This document shows, piece by piece, positions 1 through 6,965 of a DNA stretch of 12,098 bases. Made by a program: the position numbers and the translations under genes. Source of the DNA: an uncultured Ruminococcus sp. (GTDB taxonomy: Bacteria > Bacillota > Clostridia > Oscillospirales > Ruminococcaceae); the NCBI GenBank assembly GCA_945867875.1, contig CAMBJF010000055.1:1-12098 (forward strand), in the 5' to 3' direction. The notes beneath the pieces are model-generated. The model had not been told where the DNA came from, ran no database searches, and saw only the letters and a list, made by a program, of their open reading frames with translations. Each line of letters starts with the position of its first letter. The first letter of the stretch is position 1.

Positions 1-48
1 TCTACACACTGCATATCGTCGGCAGCGTCAGATGTGTATAAGAGACAG
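1..48 (+). other. Illumina Nextera adapter and i5 index (non-genomic)
   Basis: Bases 1-7 (TCTACAC) are the end of the Illumina P5 primer. Bases 8-15 (ACTGCATA) match a standard Nextera i5 index. Bases 16-29 (TCGTCGGCAGCGTC) plus 30-48 (AGATGTGTATAAGAGACAG, the Tn5 mosaic end) are the Nextera read-1 transposase adapter. The order is exactly that of a library molecule, so this is untrimmed adapter joined to the contig end. Real sequence starts at base 49. The adapter identity is recalled from known library design and was not searched. Confidence 0.98.
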
Positions 49-339
49 TGCTCCGACAGCGGAAAGTTCCTTGCAGAATTTAATGACGCAAAGCTCAAAG
101 CAGACGTTGTTATCCTTGACCCTGCAAGAGCAGGCTGCGACAGAAAATTCCTCACAGAGCTTGTAAGGACATCTCCCGAACGTATTGTTTAGGTTTCCTG
201 CGAGCCCGAAACTCAGTCAAGAGACGTTTTCTTCCTGATAAAAAGCGGTTACAGGCTGAAAAAGCTTATGCCTGTGGATATGTTTCCGTTTACTAATCAT
301 GTGGAGTGTGTGGCTTTATTGACCAAAACTAAAGAGTGA
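49..339 (+). pseudogene. rlmD: 23S rRNA (uracil-5)-methyltransferase, RlmD/TrmA family: 3' fragment with in-frame TAG
   Basis: This is the C-terminal ~96 codons of a SAM-dependent RNA m5U methyltransferase. The frame opens straight after the adapter and runs to TGA at 337-339. Visible family motifs are VVILDPARAGC (the DPPRxG motif IV region), VSCEPET (its Cys is the expected catalytic nucleophile) and DMFPFTNHVECVALL (the HVE Glu is the expected general base). A TAG at 190-192 interrupts the frame between ERIV and VSCEP, where relatives carry Tyr (ERIVYVSC), so one base change from TAC or TAT explains it. Everything after the stop is still well conserved. It could be a sequencing error at a low-coverage contig end, a recent nonsense mutation, or readthrough. 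The 5' part lies beyond the contig. Which TrmA-family paralogue this is (RlmD, RlmCD or other) cannot be settled from the fragment. Confidence 0.75.
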
Positions 340-410
340 TCGGCATATCATGTCCTATGTTCCTTATTTCATTTTGACCTCTAAGTTCATATATCTGATT
401 AAATTTTTTA

Positions 411-439
411 TTGAAAATCCCTGCAAATTGCTGTATAAT
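411..439 (+). promoter_or_regulatory. sigma-A type promoter for galT
   Basis: TTGAAA (411-416) and TATAAT (434-439) are separated by 17 bases, a near-perfect housekeeping promoter. The predicted start of transcription is near 446, giving a short leader of about 27 bases before the galT ATG. The ribosome binding site GGAAAGG lies at 455-461. galT therefore appears to be transcribed separately from the methyltransferase fragment upstream. Confidence 0.8.
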
Positions 440-472
440 TAAATAAAACATTTCGGAAAGGATCGGATAAAA

Positions 473-1963
473 ATGATCGGACAGTACATAGCTGCTCTTG
501 CGCAGTACGGACTTGAAACGGGACTTATCGCCCCCGAGGACAGGACATTCGCAATAAACTCCATTCTCAGCGTTCTTGAACTCGATGATTACGAAGAGCC
601 TGAGACTATTCCCGAAGAGAGCCTTGAAAATATCCTCAAAGCTCTCCTTGACTATGCCTGCGAAAAGGGCATCATCGAAAACAGCATCGTTTACAGAGAC
701 CTTTTTGACACAAAGCTTATGGCGTGTCTCACCCCCCGTCCCTCCGAGGTCATCGGAAGGTTCAGAGCGGATTATGAAGAGTCTCCCGTAAAGGCAACGG
801 ACAATTTCTATAAATTCAGCCGTGACACCGACTATATCCGCCGCTACCGTATCGCAAAGGACATCAAGTGGAAAGCCGACACCGAATATGGCGAGCTTGA
901 CATCACCATAAACCTCTCCAAGCCCGAAAAGGACCCCAAGGCAATTGCCGCCGCAAAGAACGCAAAGCAGAGCGGCTATCCCAAGTGCCTCCTCTGTCCT
1001 GAAAATGTGGGCTATGCAGGCAGAGTAAATCACCCCGCAAGACAGAATCACCGCATTATCCCTGTAAACATCTGCGGCGAGGAATGGGGCTTCCAGTATT
1101 CCCCCTATGTTTACTACAACGAGCACTGCATTCTTTTCAATCAGAAGCACACTCCTATGATAATTGACAGAAAGGCTTTTGAAAAGCTTTTCGATTTCGT
1201 AAGACAGTTTCCCCATTACTTCATCGGCTCAAATGCAGACCTGCCCATAGTAGGCGGCTCAATTCTCAGCCACGAGCATTTCCAGGGCGGAAACTATACA
1301 TTTGCAATGGCGAAAGCTCCCGTGGAAAAGGATTACACCATAAAGGGCTATGAGGACATAAAGGCAGGCAGAGTTAAGTGGCCTATGTCCGTTATCAGGC
1401 TCAGCGGCAAGTCTCCCGAAAGGCTTGCGGAGCTTGCCGACCATATCCTTGCAAGCTGGAGAGGCTATACCGATGAAGCCGCATTCATCTTTGCCGAGAC
1501 AAACGGCGAGCCCCACAGCACCATAACCCCCATTGCCCGCAGAAACGGCGATATGTACGAGCTTGACCTTGTTCTCAGAAACAACATCACCACTGAGGAG
1601 CACCCACTCGGAGTGTTCCACCCCCACGCCGAGCTTCATCACATCAAAAAGGAGAACATCGGACTTATCGAGGTAATGGGACTTGCAGTTCTTCCCGCAC
1701 GTCTTAAGGGCGAGATGGAAGCTCTTGAAAAGGTGCTCGTCGAAAAGGGCGCAAAGGCTCTGAGAGATGACCCTGTTCTTGAAAAGCACGCTGACTGGGC
1801 AGAGGAGTTTGCAGCCCGCAGAGAAATAACTCCCGAGAATGTTTCCGAGGTAGTCCGTGACGAGATAGGCAAGGTCTTTGCAAAGGTTCTCGAGCACGCA
1901 GGCGTTTACAAGCGCACTGCCGAGGGAATGGCTGCCTTTGACAGATTTGTGGATACTCTTTGA
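473..1963 (+). CDS. galT: UDP-glucose--hexose-1-phosphate uridylyltransferase, class II
   Basis: Leloir pathway enzyme that exchanges UMP between UDP-glucose and galactose-1-phosphate, giving UDP-galactose and glucose-1-phosphate in the cytoplasm. The 496-residue product has the length and motifs of the Firmicutes class II GalT, which is longer than the ~350-residue E. coli type. Recognisable segments are CLTPRPSEVIGRF (85-97), the N-terminal-domain run YKFSRDTDYIRRYRI (113-127), a CLLC pair (172-175) and the active-site segment SHEHFQGG (266-273). There H267-E-H269-F-Q271 is the counterpart of the HPHxQ motif, and H269 is the probable uridylylated histidine. A second conserved stretch, GVFHPHAELHHIKKENIGLIEVMG, follows in the C-terminal half. 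The ATG at 473 is preceded by GGAAAGG at 455-461. The gene stands alone here: no galK or galE is in view. It converges with the alcohol dehydrogenase gene across a palindromic element. Confidence 0.96.
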   Translation: MIGQYIAALAQYGLETGLIAPEDRTFAINSILSVLELDDYEEPETIPEESLENILKALLDYACEKGIIENSIVYRDLFDTKLMACLTPRPSEVIGRFRADYEESPVKATDNFYKFSRDTDYIRRYRIAKDIKWKADTEYGELDITINLSKPEKDPKAIAAAKNAKQSGYPKCLLCPENVGYAGRVNHPARQNHRIIPVNICGEEWGFQYSPYVYYNEHCILFNQKHTPMIIDRKAFEKLFDFVRQFPHYFIGSNADLPIVGGSILSHEHFQGGNYTFAMAKAPVEKDYTIKGYEDIKAGRVKWPMSVIRLSGKSPERLAELADHILASWRGYTDEAAFIFAETNGEPHSTITPIARRNGDMYELDLVLRNNITTEEHPLGVFHPHAELHHIKKENIGLIEVMGLAVLPARLKGEMEALEKVLVEKGAKALRDDPVLEKHADWAEEFAARREITPENVSEVVRDEIGKVFAKVLEHAGVYKRTAEGMAAFDRFVDTL

Positions 1964-1973
1964 TATTTATATA

Positions 1974-2134
1974 ATACTAATTTCAAACCAACCTATAGAC
2001 AGATACGACAGCTATGATTCCGTCACTCTTCGTCAAGCTCCTTTGCCGGGCGGCAAGCCCGCCTGCAGTCGCTTTCCTTGATTGACGAAATCCTATCTGC
2101 CGTCCTTGTCTATAGAACGGTTTGAAATTAGTAT
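1974..2134. repeat. 161-base near-palindromic, MITE-like element
   Basis: The ends are a perfect 16-base inverted repeat: ATACTAATTTCAAACC at 1974-1989 and its reverse complement at 2119-2134. Inside, 1993-2001 (CTATAGACA) pairs with 2107-2115. More broken pairing continues inwards (2005-2007 with 2101-2103, 2009-2011 with 2097-2099, 2021-2025 with 2083-2087) to a GC-rich centre GGGCGGCAAGCCC near 2048-2060. If the ends are taken one base further in (1975-2133), a TAA flanks each side, a possible 3-base target duplication. No coding capacity is seen. The size, terminal repeats and intergenic place between convergent genes fit a non-autonomous mobile element or a folded repeat. No family is recognised. 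Confidence 0.7.
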
Positions 2135-2144
2135 AAGAAGTACA

Positions 2145-2179
2145 AAGCCGCTTTCTGGGTTCCGAAGGCGGCTTGTTTT
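2145..2179. terminator. intrinsic terminator between galT and the Fe-ADH gene
   Basis: The stem AAGCCGC (2145-2151) pairs with GCGGCTT (2168-2174) around a 16-base loop. On the + strand it is followed by GTTTTA, a short T run suited to ending galT. On the minus strand the tail is TGTACTTCTT, which is weaker. It sits 8 bases beyond the alcohol dehydrogenase stop codon, so it may serve both convergent genes. Confidence 0.6.
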
Positions 2180-2186
2180 ACCTATT

Positions 2187-3350
2187 TTATCTGTAGCTCT
2201 TTTGGAGAATTTCAAGTATATCCTGCTTTGTAAGGGTGTATTTTTCCCATTCGATGCCAGTGTTGTCAACGGTCATCTCCGCAATTTTGGCAAGGTCGGC
2301 GGGCTTTATGCCGTATTCTGACATCGACATATGCCGACAGCCCGTTTTGTCCATAAGGGCAGTGAGACCATTTACAAAGCCTGTTCCGTTATGTCGGTTC
2401 TTAATGCCCATAAATTCGCCAAGCTCGTCAATAAGCTCGGGTCTCAGGGTACCCACCTTTTTGTAATATTCCTCCGCCACGAAAAGGAGCGTGAGACCGT
2501 GGGCGATGTTCGGGAAAAGTCCGCCTATGGTTTGGGCGATTATGTGGTGGGAGGTGGTTCCGCATATGGACATTGAGTAGCCTGCAAGGATATCTGCCGC
2601 ATATGCCATATTTTCCCTCGCCGTCATATTGCTGCCGTCATTTACGGCTTCGGGCAGCCATTTGTTCACCGTTTCCACGCCGTCACGGGCATAAAGGTCA
2701 AGGAGACGGTTTTCGTGCTCATTGGTTATGAAGCATTCGGAAACGTGGAAAAGAGCGTCAAAGCCCTGATATATAGTCTGATTTTTTGGCAGCGAGACCA
2801 TAAGTGCGGGGTCGATAAAGGATACAAGTGGAAATATGGCGTCGTTTGTGAAGTCAAATTTCTCGTCCGTGTTCTCATTTGTTATTACGCTGTAGGGGTC
2901 AGTTTCCGTGCCTGTGCCCGAGGTGGTGGTTATGGCGACAACGGGAGCGGCTCCCGCAGGCTCTTTCCGTCCGCCGCTGCCTGTGTATGCATAGTCCCAG
3001 AGGTCGCCGTTATTTTTCATCATAAGGGCAATTGCCTTTGCAGCGTCAATGCTGCTGCCGCCGCCCACTCCGATAACAAAGTCGCAGCCGCATTCCTTGG
3101 CTTTTGCAGCCCCTTCCATAACCTGTGCTTTGGTGGGATTTGGGGTAATTTTGCTGTATAAAACATATCCGATGCCCTTTTTGGCAAGGGCGTTTTTTAT
3201 CTTGTCCGCAATTCCCGTTTTAACTGCCGATGAGCCGTTTGAGGTTACGATAAGGGCTTTCTTTCCGGGCATATCATAGTCCGCAAGGCTGTCGGTGCAG
3301 CCTGTTCTGAAGATTATTTTTGCAGGGTTATAATTATTTGCGGTAAGCAT
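2187..3350 (-). CDS. iron-containing (group III) alcohol dehydrogenase
   Basis: NAD(P)H-dependent reduction of an aldehyde or ketone to an alcohol, or the reverse; cytoplasmic. The 387-residue product has the usual family length and motifs: the nucleotide-binding GVGGGSSID (94-102), TTTSGTGTETDP (141-152), and metal ligands D198 and H202 in FDALFHVSE, H268 or H269 in TSHHIIAQTIGG, and H284 in NIAHGL. Related clostridial proteins usually read SHH..EHALSA in the third block. Here the later His of that block is Gln (Q273, codon CAA), which could alter active-site properties. The ATG at 3350 has GGAGG about 9 bases upstream. An intrinsic terminator lies only 24 bases before the start, so the gene is either reached by readthrough from the amide operon or uses a promoter not visible to me. 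The substrate is unknown; butanol, 1,2-propanediol or a general fermentation role are all possible. Confidence 0.9.
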   Translation of the reverse strand: MLTANNYNPAKIIFRTGCTDSLADYDMPGKKALIVTSNGSSAVKTGIADKIKNALAKKGIGYVLYSKITPNPTKAQVMEGAAKAKECGCDFVIGVGGGSSIDAAKAIALMMKNNGDLWDYAYTGSGGRKEPAGAAPVVAITTTSGTGTETDPYSVITNENTDEKFDFTNDAIFPLVSFIDPALMVSLPKNQTIYQGFDALFHVSECFITNEHENRLLDLYARDGVETVNKWLPEAVNDGSNMTARENMAYAADILAGYSMSICGTTSHHIIAQTIGGLFPNIAHGLTLLFVAEEYYKKVGTLRPELIDELGEFMGIKNRHNGTGFVNGLTALMDKTGCRHMSMSEYGIKPADLAKIAEMTVDNTGIEWEKYTLTKQDILEILQKSYR

Positions 3351-3373
3351 TTTTCATTCCTCCGTTTATTCAG

Positions 3374-3414
3374 AAAAACCGCAGCATTTCAATGTGCGAA
3401 ACGCTGCGGTTTTT
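3374..3414 (-). terminator. intrinsic terminator between the nitrilase gene and the Fe-ADH gene
   Basis: The arms are 3374-3390 and 3398-3414: 17 positions with a single A.C mismatch around a 7-base loop, and the core CCGCAGC pairs with GCTGCGG. On the minus strand the hairpin ends in TTTTTCT, a good terminator for the operon that ends with the nitrilase gene (stop at 3425). The other strand has a T run as well, but no + gene leads into it. Because it lies just 24 bases before the dehydrogenase ATG, it could also act as an attenuator for that gene. Confidence 0.85.
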
Positions 3415-3424
3415 TGGTTGATTA

Positions 3425-4327
3425 TTATTTACCGAAAATGGGGTCGTTCAGCACATCTTTGTACATTTCAATGTATTTGTCGGGTCTGAAATCCGTGCCG
3501 CCCACAGCGGGATTGTAGATGAATTCATCTCTTGTTGCAAGAGTGAGGTCAATGGTGGCTGTGAACATTTCCGATTCCTTTGCCACAGGCTCATTGAACT
3601 TGTGACCTGCGTAGTAGAATACCTCCCAGAAGTTTCTGGAGGGGCCCATTATGCTGCTGCCGCCCCAGAAAACATTGTCCTTGTCCTTGCCGCCAAGGTT
3701 TGAGGAGGCAATGTATATCTGATTCTGAATTACCTGAGCTTCAAGTGTTGTAGGACCAACGGCAGGGCCGTGGCACTCGGCAAGAGCTGTGCAGTTGATG
3801 TAAAGGCGTGCGCCCTTTGCGGCATAATATCTCATCATCTCAGGGAAGCAGTAGGAATCATAGCATATAGCGATTCCTATGGGGCCCCACTCTGTATCAA
3901 GGAGGAAGGGCTTTTCGCCACGGGTTGCCCAGTTTGGCTCAGGAGGAGGGAGCTGCATCTTTCTGTAGGAGCCTACCAGACCGTCGGGGGAGAACACCGC
4001 AAGAGCATTATAGATAACGGATGGGTCGGAGGGGTCTCTCTCAGGCATACCGAATACAACATAAATGCCAAGCTTCTTTACAAGCTCCTCTACCTTTTCG
4101 GTGCTGGGGCCCGGGATAGTTTCCGCAAGGAGCGTCTGCATCTTTTCAGCCTTGGGCTTTTCGGGCTCGTCATCATAGCCTGTGAGAGCCATTTCGGGGA
4201 ATATCACGATGTCGCTGCCCTTTTTTGCCGCAGCTTCGATGTATCCCATAATGCGGTTCAGGTTCTTGTCCTTTTCACCCCATTTTGCATTGAATGTGAC
4301 GGTGGATACAGTGATAATGTCTTTCAT
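3425..4327 (-). CDS. nitrilase-superfamily carbon-nitrogen hydrolase (probable amidase)
   Basis: Cytoplasmic hydrolase of amide or nitrile C-N bonds; 300 residues, typical length. The catalytic triad of the superfamily is visible: E45 in VIFPEMALTGY, K123 in SYRKMQLPPPE and C155 in AICYDSYCFPE. The motif GPTTLEAQVIQNQIYIASSN (191-210) fits the conserved region following the nucleophile. Substrate class cannot be read from the sequence: aliphatic amidase, omega-amidase, beta-ureidopropionase or N-carbamoyl hydrolase are all open. I chose the ATG at 4327 because GGAGGT lies 6 bases before it. A longer in-frame start at 4390 would overlap urtE and has no comparable signal. The gene follows urtE by 37 bases on the same strand and is probably the last gene of the amide operon. 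It is only distantly like amiE at the other end of the cluster, so the two probably have different substrates. Confidence 0.88.
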   Translation of the reverse strand: MKDIITVSTVTFNAKWGEKDKNLNRIMGYIEAAAKKGSDIVIFPEMALTGYDDEPEKPKAEKMQTLLAETIPGPSTEKVEELVKKLGIYVVFGMPERDPSDPSVIYNALAVFSPDGLVGSYRKMQLPPPEPNWATRGEKPFLLDTEWGPIGIAICYDSYCFPEMMRYYAAKGARLYINCTALAECHGPAVGPTTLEAQVIQNQIYIASSNLGGKDKDNVFWGGSSIMGPSRNFWEVFYYAGHKFNEPVAKESEMFTATIDLTLATRDEFIYNPAVGGTDFRPDKYIEMYKDVLNDPIFGK

Positions 4328-4364
4328 AACGATACCTCCATTATATAAATTTTTATTTGATTTT

Positions 4365-5060
4365 TTATACCGAAAGATATTTCTGAACAAGGTCGTCGGA
4401 CATATCTTCCTTCATACCGCTTGCAACTATTTTGCCTTTCTGCATCATAATGAAGCGGTCGGCGACCTTTCGGCAGAAGCGGTAATTCTGCTCGACTACC
4501 ACAATGGTAACGCCCATTTCATTGCGGACACGGTTGAGAATATGTGCTATCTCCGCAACAACATTCGGCTGAATGCCCTCTGTAGGCTCATCGAGGATAA
4601 GCATTTTCGGGTTCGACATCAGGGCACGTCCGATTGCCAGCTGCTGCTGCTGTCCGCCTGAGAGAACGCCGCCCTTTCGTTTCATATGCTCTTCAAGAGC
4701 GGGGAAAAGGTCAAGTATCTTCGCTTTCTGACCCGCAAGGTCTTTGGTGTGGGCATATCCGCCAAGGTCGAGGTTTTCCTCAACGGTGTAGTCGGGGATA
4801 ATCTCACGTCCCTGGGGCACATACGCCATTCCCATAAGTGAGCGGGAGTGGGCGGGGAGCTTTGTAACGTCCTTGTCGAGGAAGCTTATCGTGCCCGATT
4901 CGGGTGTGAGCACGCCCATCATTGATTTGAGCAGGGTGGTTTTTCCCACGCCGTTTCTTCCCATAATTACAAGCTTTTCGCCCTCGTTTATGGTAAGGTC
5001 TATTCCGTTTATTACACGGCTTTTTCCGTAGTTGACGTGCAAGTCTTTGATATCAAGCAT
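4365..5060 (-). CDS. urtE: urea/amide ABC transporter ATP-binding protein UrtE
   Basis: ATPase subunit of a branched-chain-amino-acid/urea-type (HAAT) importer, acting at the inner face of the membrane with UrtD. 231 residues. Walker A is GRNGVGKTT (34-42), the Q-loop VPQG (Q83), the signature LSGGQQQQ (133-140) and Walker B MLILDEPTEG (153-162). The switch position reads VVEQN, with Gln in place of His, as is normal in LivF/UrtE proteins. GRNGVGKTTLLK and the AYVPQGREI block are closer to UrtE than to LivF in my recall. The start overlaps the urtD stop in TGATG (one base shared), and GAGGAGG lies just upstream, so the two ATPases are translationally coupled. Confidence 0.88.
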   Translation of the reverse strand: MLDIKDLHVNYGKSRVINGIDLTINEGEKLVIMGRNGVGKTTLLKSMMGVLTPESGTISFLDKDVTKLPAHSRSLMGMAYVPQGREIIPDYTVEENLDLGGYAHTKDLAGQKAKILDLFPALEEHMKRKGGVLSGGQQQQLAIGRALMSNPKMLILDEPTEGIQPNVVAEIAHILNRVRNEMGVTIVVVEQNYRFCRKVADRFIMMQKGKIVASGMKEDMSDDLVQKYLSV

Positions 5061-5842
5061 CAGTCACCCTCCTCGTCCATATCGTCTTTAAGATAAACCT
5101 GAATGACTTTTTTGTTGTTCTTTACCTCTGAAAAAGGTCCTTCCGCAAGCTTTCTGCCCTGATGAAGAACGGTAACGTAATCTGCTATCTGCTCAACAAA
5201 TTCCATATCGTGCTCAATTACTATCAGGGTGTGCTCCTTGGCAAGCTCCTTTATCATCTGACCTGTTTTGTAGGTCTCGGTATCGGTCATGCCTGCCGCA
5301 GGTTCATCGAGGATAATAAGCTCGGGGGACTGGGCGATCACCATTCCTATCTCAAGCCACTGTCTCTGACCGTGAGCCAGCTCGGAAGCCATCATATCAC
5401 GCTGATCGTAAAGATTTATCTGCCTAAGAACATCTTCGATCTTGCTCTTCTGCTCGGCACGCCTCCTGTAGGCAAATGCCTTGGGGATAGATGTGTAGCC
5501 GCCGAGAGCTATCTCGATGTTCTCAAAAACAGTCATATTGTCGAATACATTGGGACCTTGGAACTTTCTTCCAATGTGATATTTCGAGGCGATAACGCCG
5601 GGGTCTTTGCTTGTTATTTCCTCGCCTTTGAATAGGATATCGCCCTCGGTAGCCTTTGTTTTTCCTGTGATAAGGTCCATAAGAGTGCTCTTTCCCGCAC
5701 CGTTGGGACCGATGATAACGTGTATCTCGCCCTCCTTGACATCAAGGTCAACATCGGATATGGCTCTGAATCCTGAGAATGATACCGTCAGACCTCTTAT
5801 GGTAAGTATATCGGGTCCGTTTCTGAGATTTTCCGTACTCAT
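5060..5842 (-). CDS. urtD: urea/amide ABC transporter ATP-binding protein UrtD
   Basis: Second ATPase of the importer, partner of UrtE. 260 residues from the ATG at 5842, chosen because GGAGAAAGG sits about 10 bases upstream; a TTG two codons earlier (5848) would be too close to that site. Walker A is GPNGAGKST (45-53), then GRKFQGPNVF with the Q-loop (Q95), the signature ELAHGQRQWLEIG (154-166), Walker B LIILDEPAAGMTD (175-187) and H-loop H211. GRKFQxPxVF and DEPxAGMTDxET are hallmarks of UrtD as opposed to LivG. The signature has AHGQ where many ABC proteins have SGGQ, which is common in this subfamily. The gene lies 22 bases after urtC. The C-terminus is acidic (DDMDEEGD). Confidence 0.9.
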   Translation of the reverse strand: MSTENLRNGPDILTIRGLTVSFSGFRAISDVDLDVKEGEIHVIIGPNGAGKSTLMDLITGKTKATEGDILFKGEEITSKDPGVIASKYHIGRKFQGPNVFDNMTVFENIEIALGGYTSIPKAFAYRRRAEQKSKIEDVLRQINLYDQRDMMASELAHGQRQWLEIGMVIAQSPELIILDEPAAGMTDTETYKTGQMIKELAKEHTLIVIEHDMEFVEQIADYVTVLHQGRKLAEGPFSEVKNNKKVIQVYLKDDMDEEGD

Positions 5843-5864
5843 AGTCAATCAACCTTTCTCCGAA

Positions 5865-6959
5865 TTACTTTGCCGCAGCAGCTGCCTGTGCAGGTTCTTC
5901 CATAAGCTTCTTCTTTGCCTTGTCGGTGATTATTCTTCTCTGGAGATTTACTATCTGACCGATGATTCCATTGGGGATAAAGTAGATGACAACAAGGAGG
6001 AACGCACCGATGATGAGCTGCCATACACCTGAGAAATGCTCGGAAAGAAGGCTCTGTGCCCAGTTTATGAGGAGTGCTCCGAACACTGCTCCCGTAAGGT
6101 TTCCTCTGCCGCCGACCGCTACCCAGATAACTACCATTGTGGAAGCCGCAACACCGATATCCTCAGTGGTTATGGTGCTGGTTGCGGGGGCATAGAGAAC
6201 GCCTGCGAGACCTGCGATCGCTCCGGAAATGGTGTAGATGAGAATTTTGAAAGCGCCTGCGTTGTAGCCTAAGAAGCCGAGACGGGCTTCATTTTCTCTT
6301 ACCGATGTGCAGACCTTTCCGACTCTGCTCTTTGTGAGCCAGAGGCAGAAGAGGAACACAAGAACGCCGATGCCGAGGATAACATAATAATAAGCTGTTT
6401 TGCTGAGGGGGTCGCTGCCGTTAATGGCAAATCTCTTGATGCTTTGGAGACCGTTGAAGCCGTTGGTGTACTTCTGGACATTGATTATGAAGTCCTTGAA
6501 GATCTGAGCCAGTGCAAGAGTGATGATGGTGAAGAAAACGCCCTTTATCTTGCTGGAAAATACAAAGTAGCCGATGAGCGCCGCAAACAGTGCGGGAACT
6601 ATAACGCCGAGTATCGCCGCCACTATGGGGTTTTGCAGGGGAAGATAGAACCAAGGTATCTCGGTTATGCCCTCACGCTGCATAAATGCGGGGACAACGC
6701 CGTTTTGTATCTGATAGGAAAGACCTATGAGGTAGCCGCCCATTCCGAAAAGAACGGCGTGACCGAGACTTAGAAGTCCCGTATAGCCCCAGAGGAGGTC
6801 AAGGGAAAGTGCGAATATTGCGTAGCATATGTAACGTCCCATCATTTCAACACGGAACTCTTCTGTCATAAGGGGGAATATCGCAAGGAATATCAGTATT
6901 ATCACATCAAAGTATCGGTTGAGAGGGAGCTTTGCCAATGAGCTTTTAAGTTTACTCAT
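5865..6959 (-). CDS. urtC: urea/amide ABC transporter permease UrtC
   Basis: Membrane subunit of the importer, 364 residues with about eight to ten hydrophobic segments. The N-terminal conserved block YAIFALSLDLLWGYTGLLSLGH (47-68) and the cytoplasmic coupling region VRENEARLGFLGYN are characteristic of UrtC, as is VAVGGRGNLTGAVFGA further on. UrtC proteins are longer than LivM, matching this length. The C-terminus is a soluble, basic then Ala-rich tail (EEPAQAAAAAK), a feature I would not expect to be conserved. The ATG at 6959 has AAAGGAG about 10 bases upstream, overlapping the end of urtB, whose stop is 6 bases away. Tight spacing supports one mRNA with urtB and urtD. Confidence 0.9.
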   Translation of the reverse strand: MSKLKSSLAKLPLNRYFDVIILIFLAIFPLMTEEFRVEMMGRYICYAIFALSLDLLWGYTGLLSLGHAVLFGMGGYLIGLSYQIQNGVVPAFMQREGITEIPWFYLPLQNPIVAAILGVIVPALFAALIGYFVFSSKIKGVFFTIITLALAQIFKDFIINVQKYTNGFNGLQSIKRFAINGSDPLSKTAYYYVILGIGVLVFLFCLWLTKSRVGKVCTSVRENEARLGFLGYNAGAFKILIYTISGAIAGLAGVLYAPATSTITTEDIGVAASTMVVIWVAVGGRGNLTGAVFGALLINWAQSLLSEHFSGVWQLIIGAFLLVVIYFIPNGIIGQIVNLQRRIITDKAKKKLMEEPAQAAAAAK

Positions 6960-6965
6960 AAGGAT

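Noticed and set aside
190..192. TAG as pyrrolysine or recoded sense codon
   Set aside because: No supporting pyl genes or other in-frame TAG in the window; a single base change or error from a Tyr codon is simpler.
329..1897. Long open frames antisense to galT (295 and 212 codons)
   Set aside because: They mirror the codon bias of galT, show no domain pattern, and overlap a clear enzyme gene with its own promoter.
4328..4390. Longer nitrilase start adding 21 residues upstream of MKDIITV
   Set aside because: It would overlap the end of urtE and has no good ribosome binding site, while the ATG at 4327 has GGAGGT at ideal spacing and begins the conserved fold.
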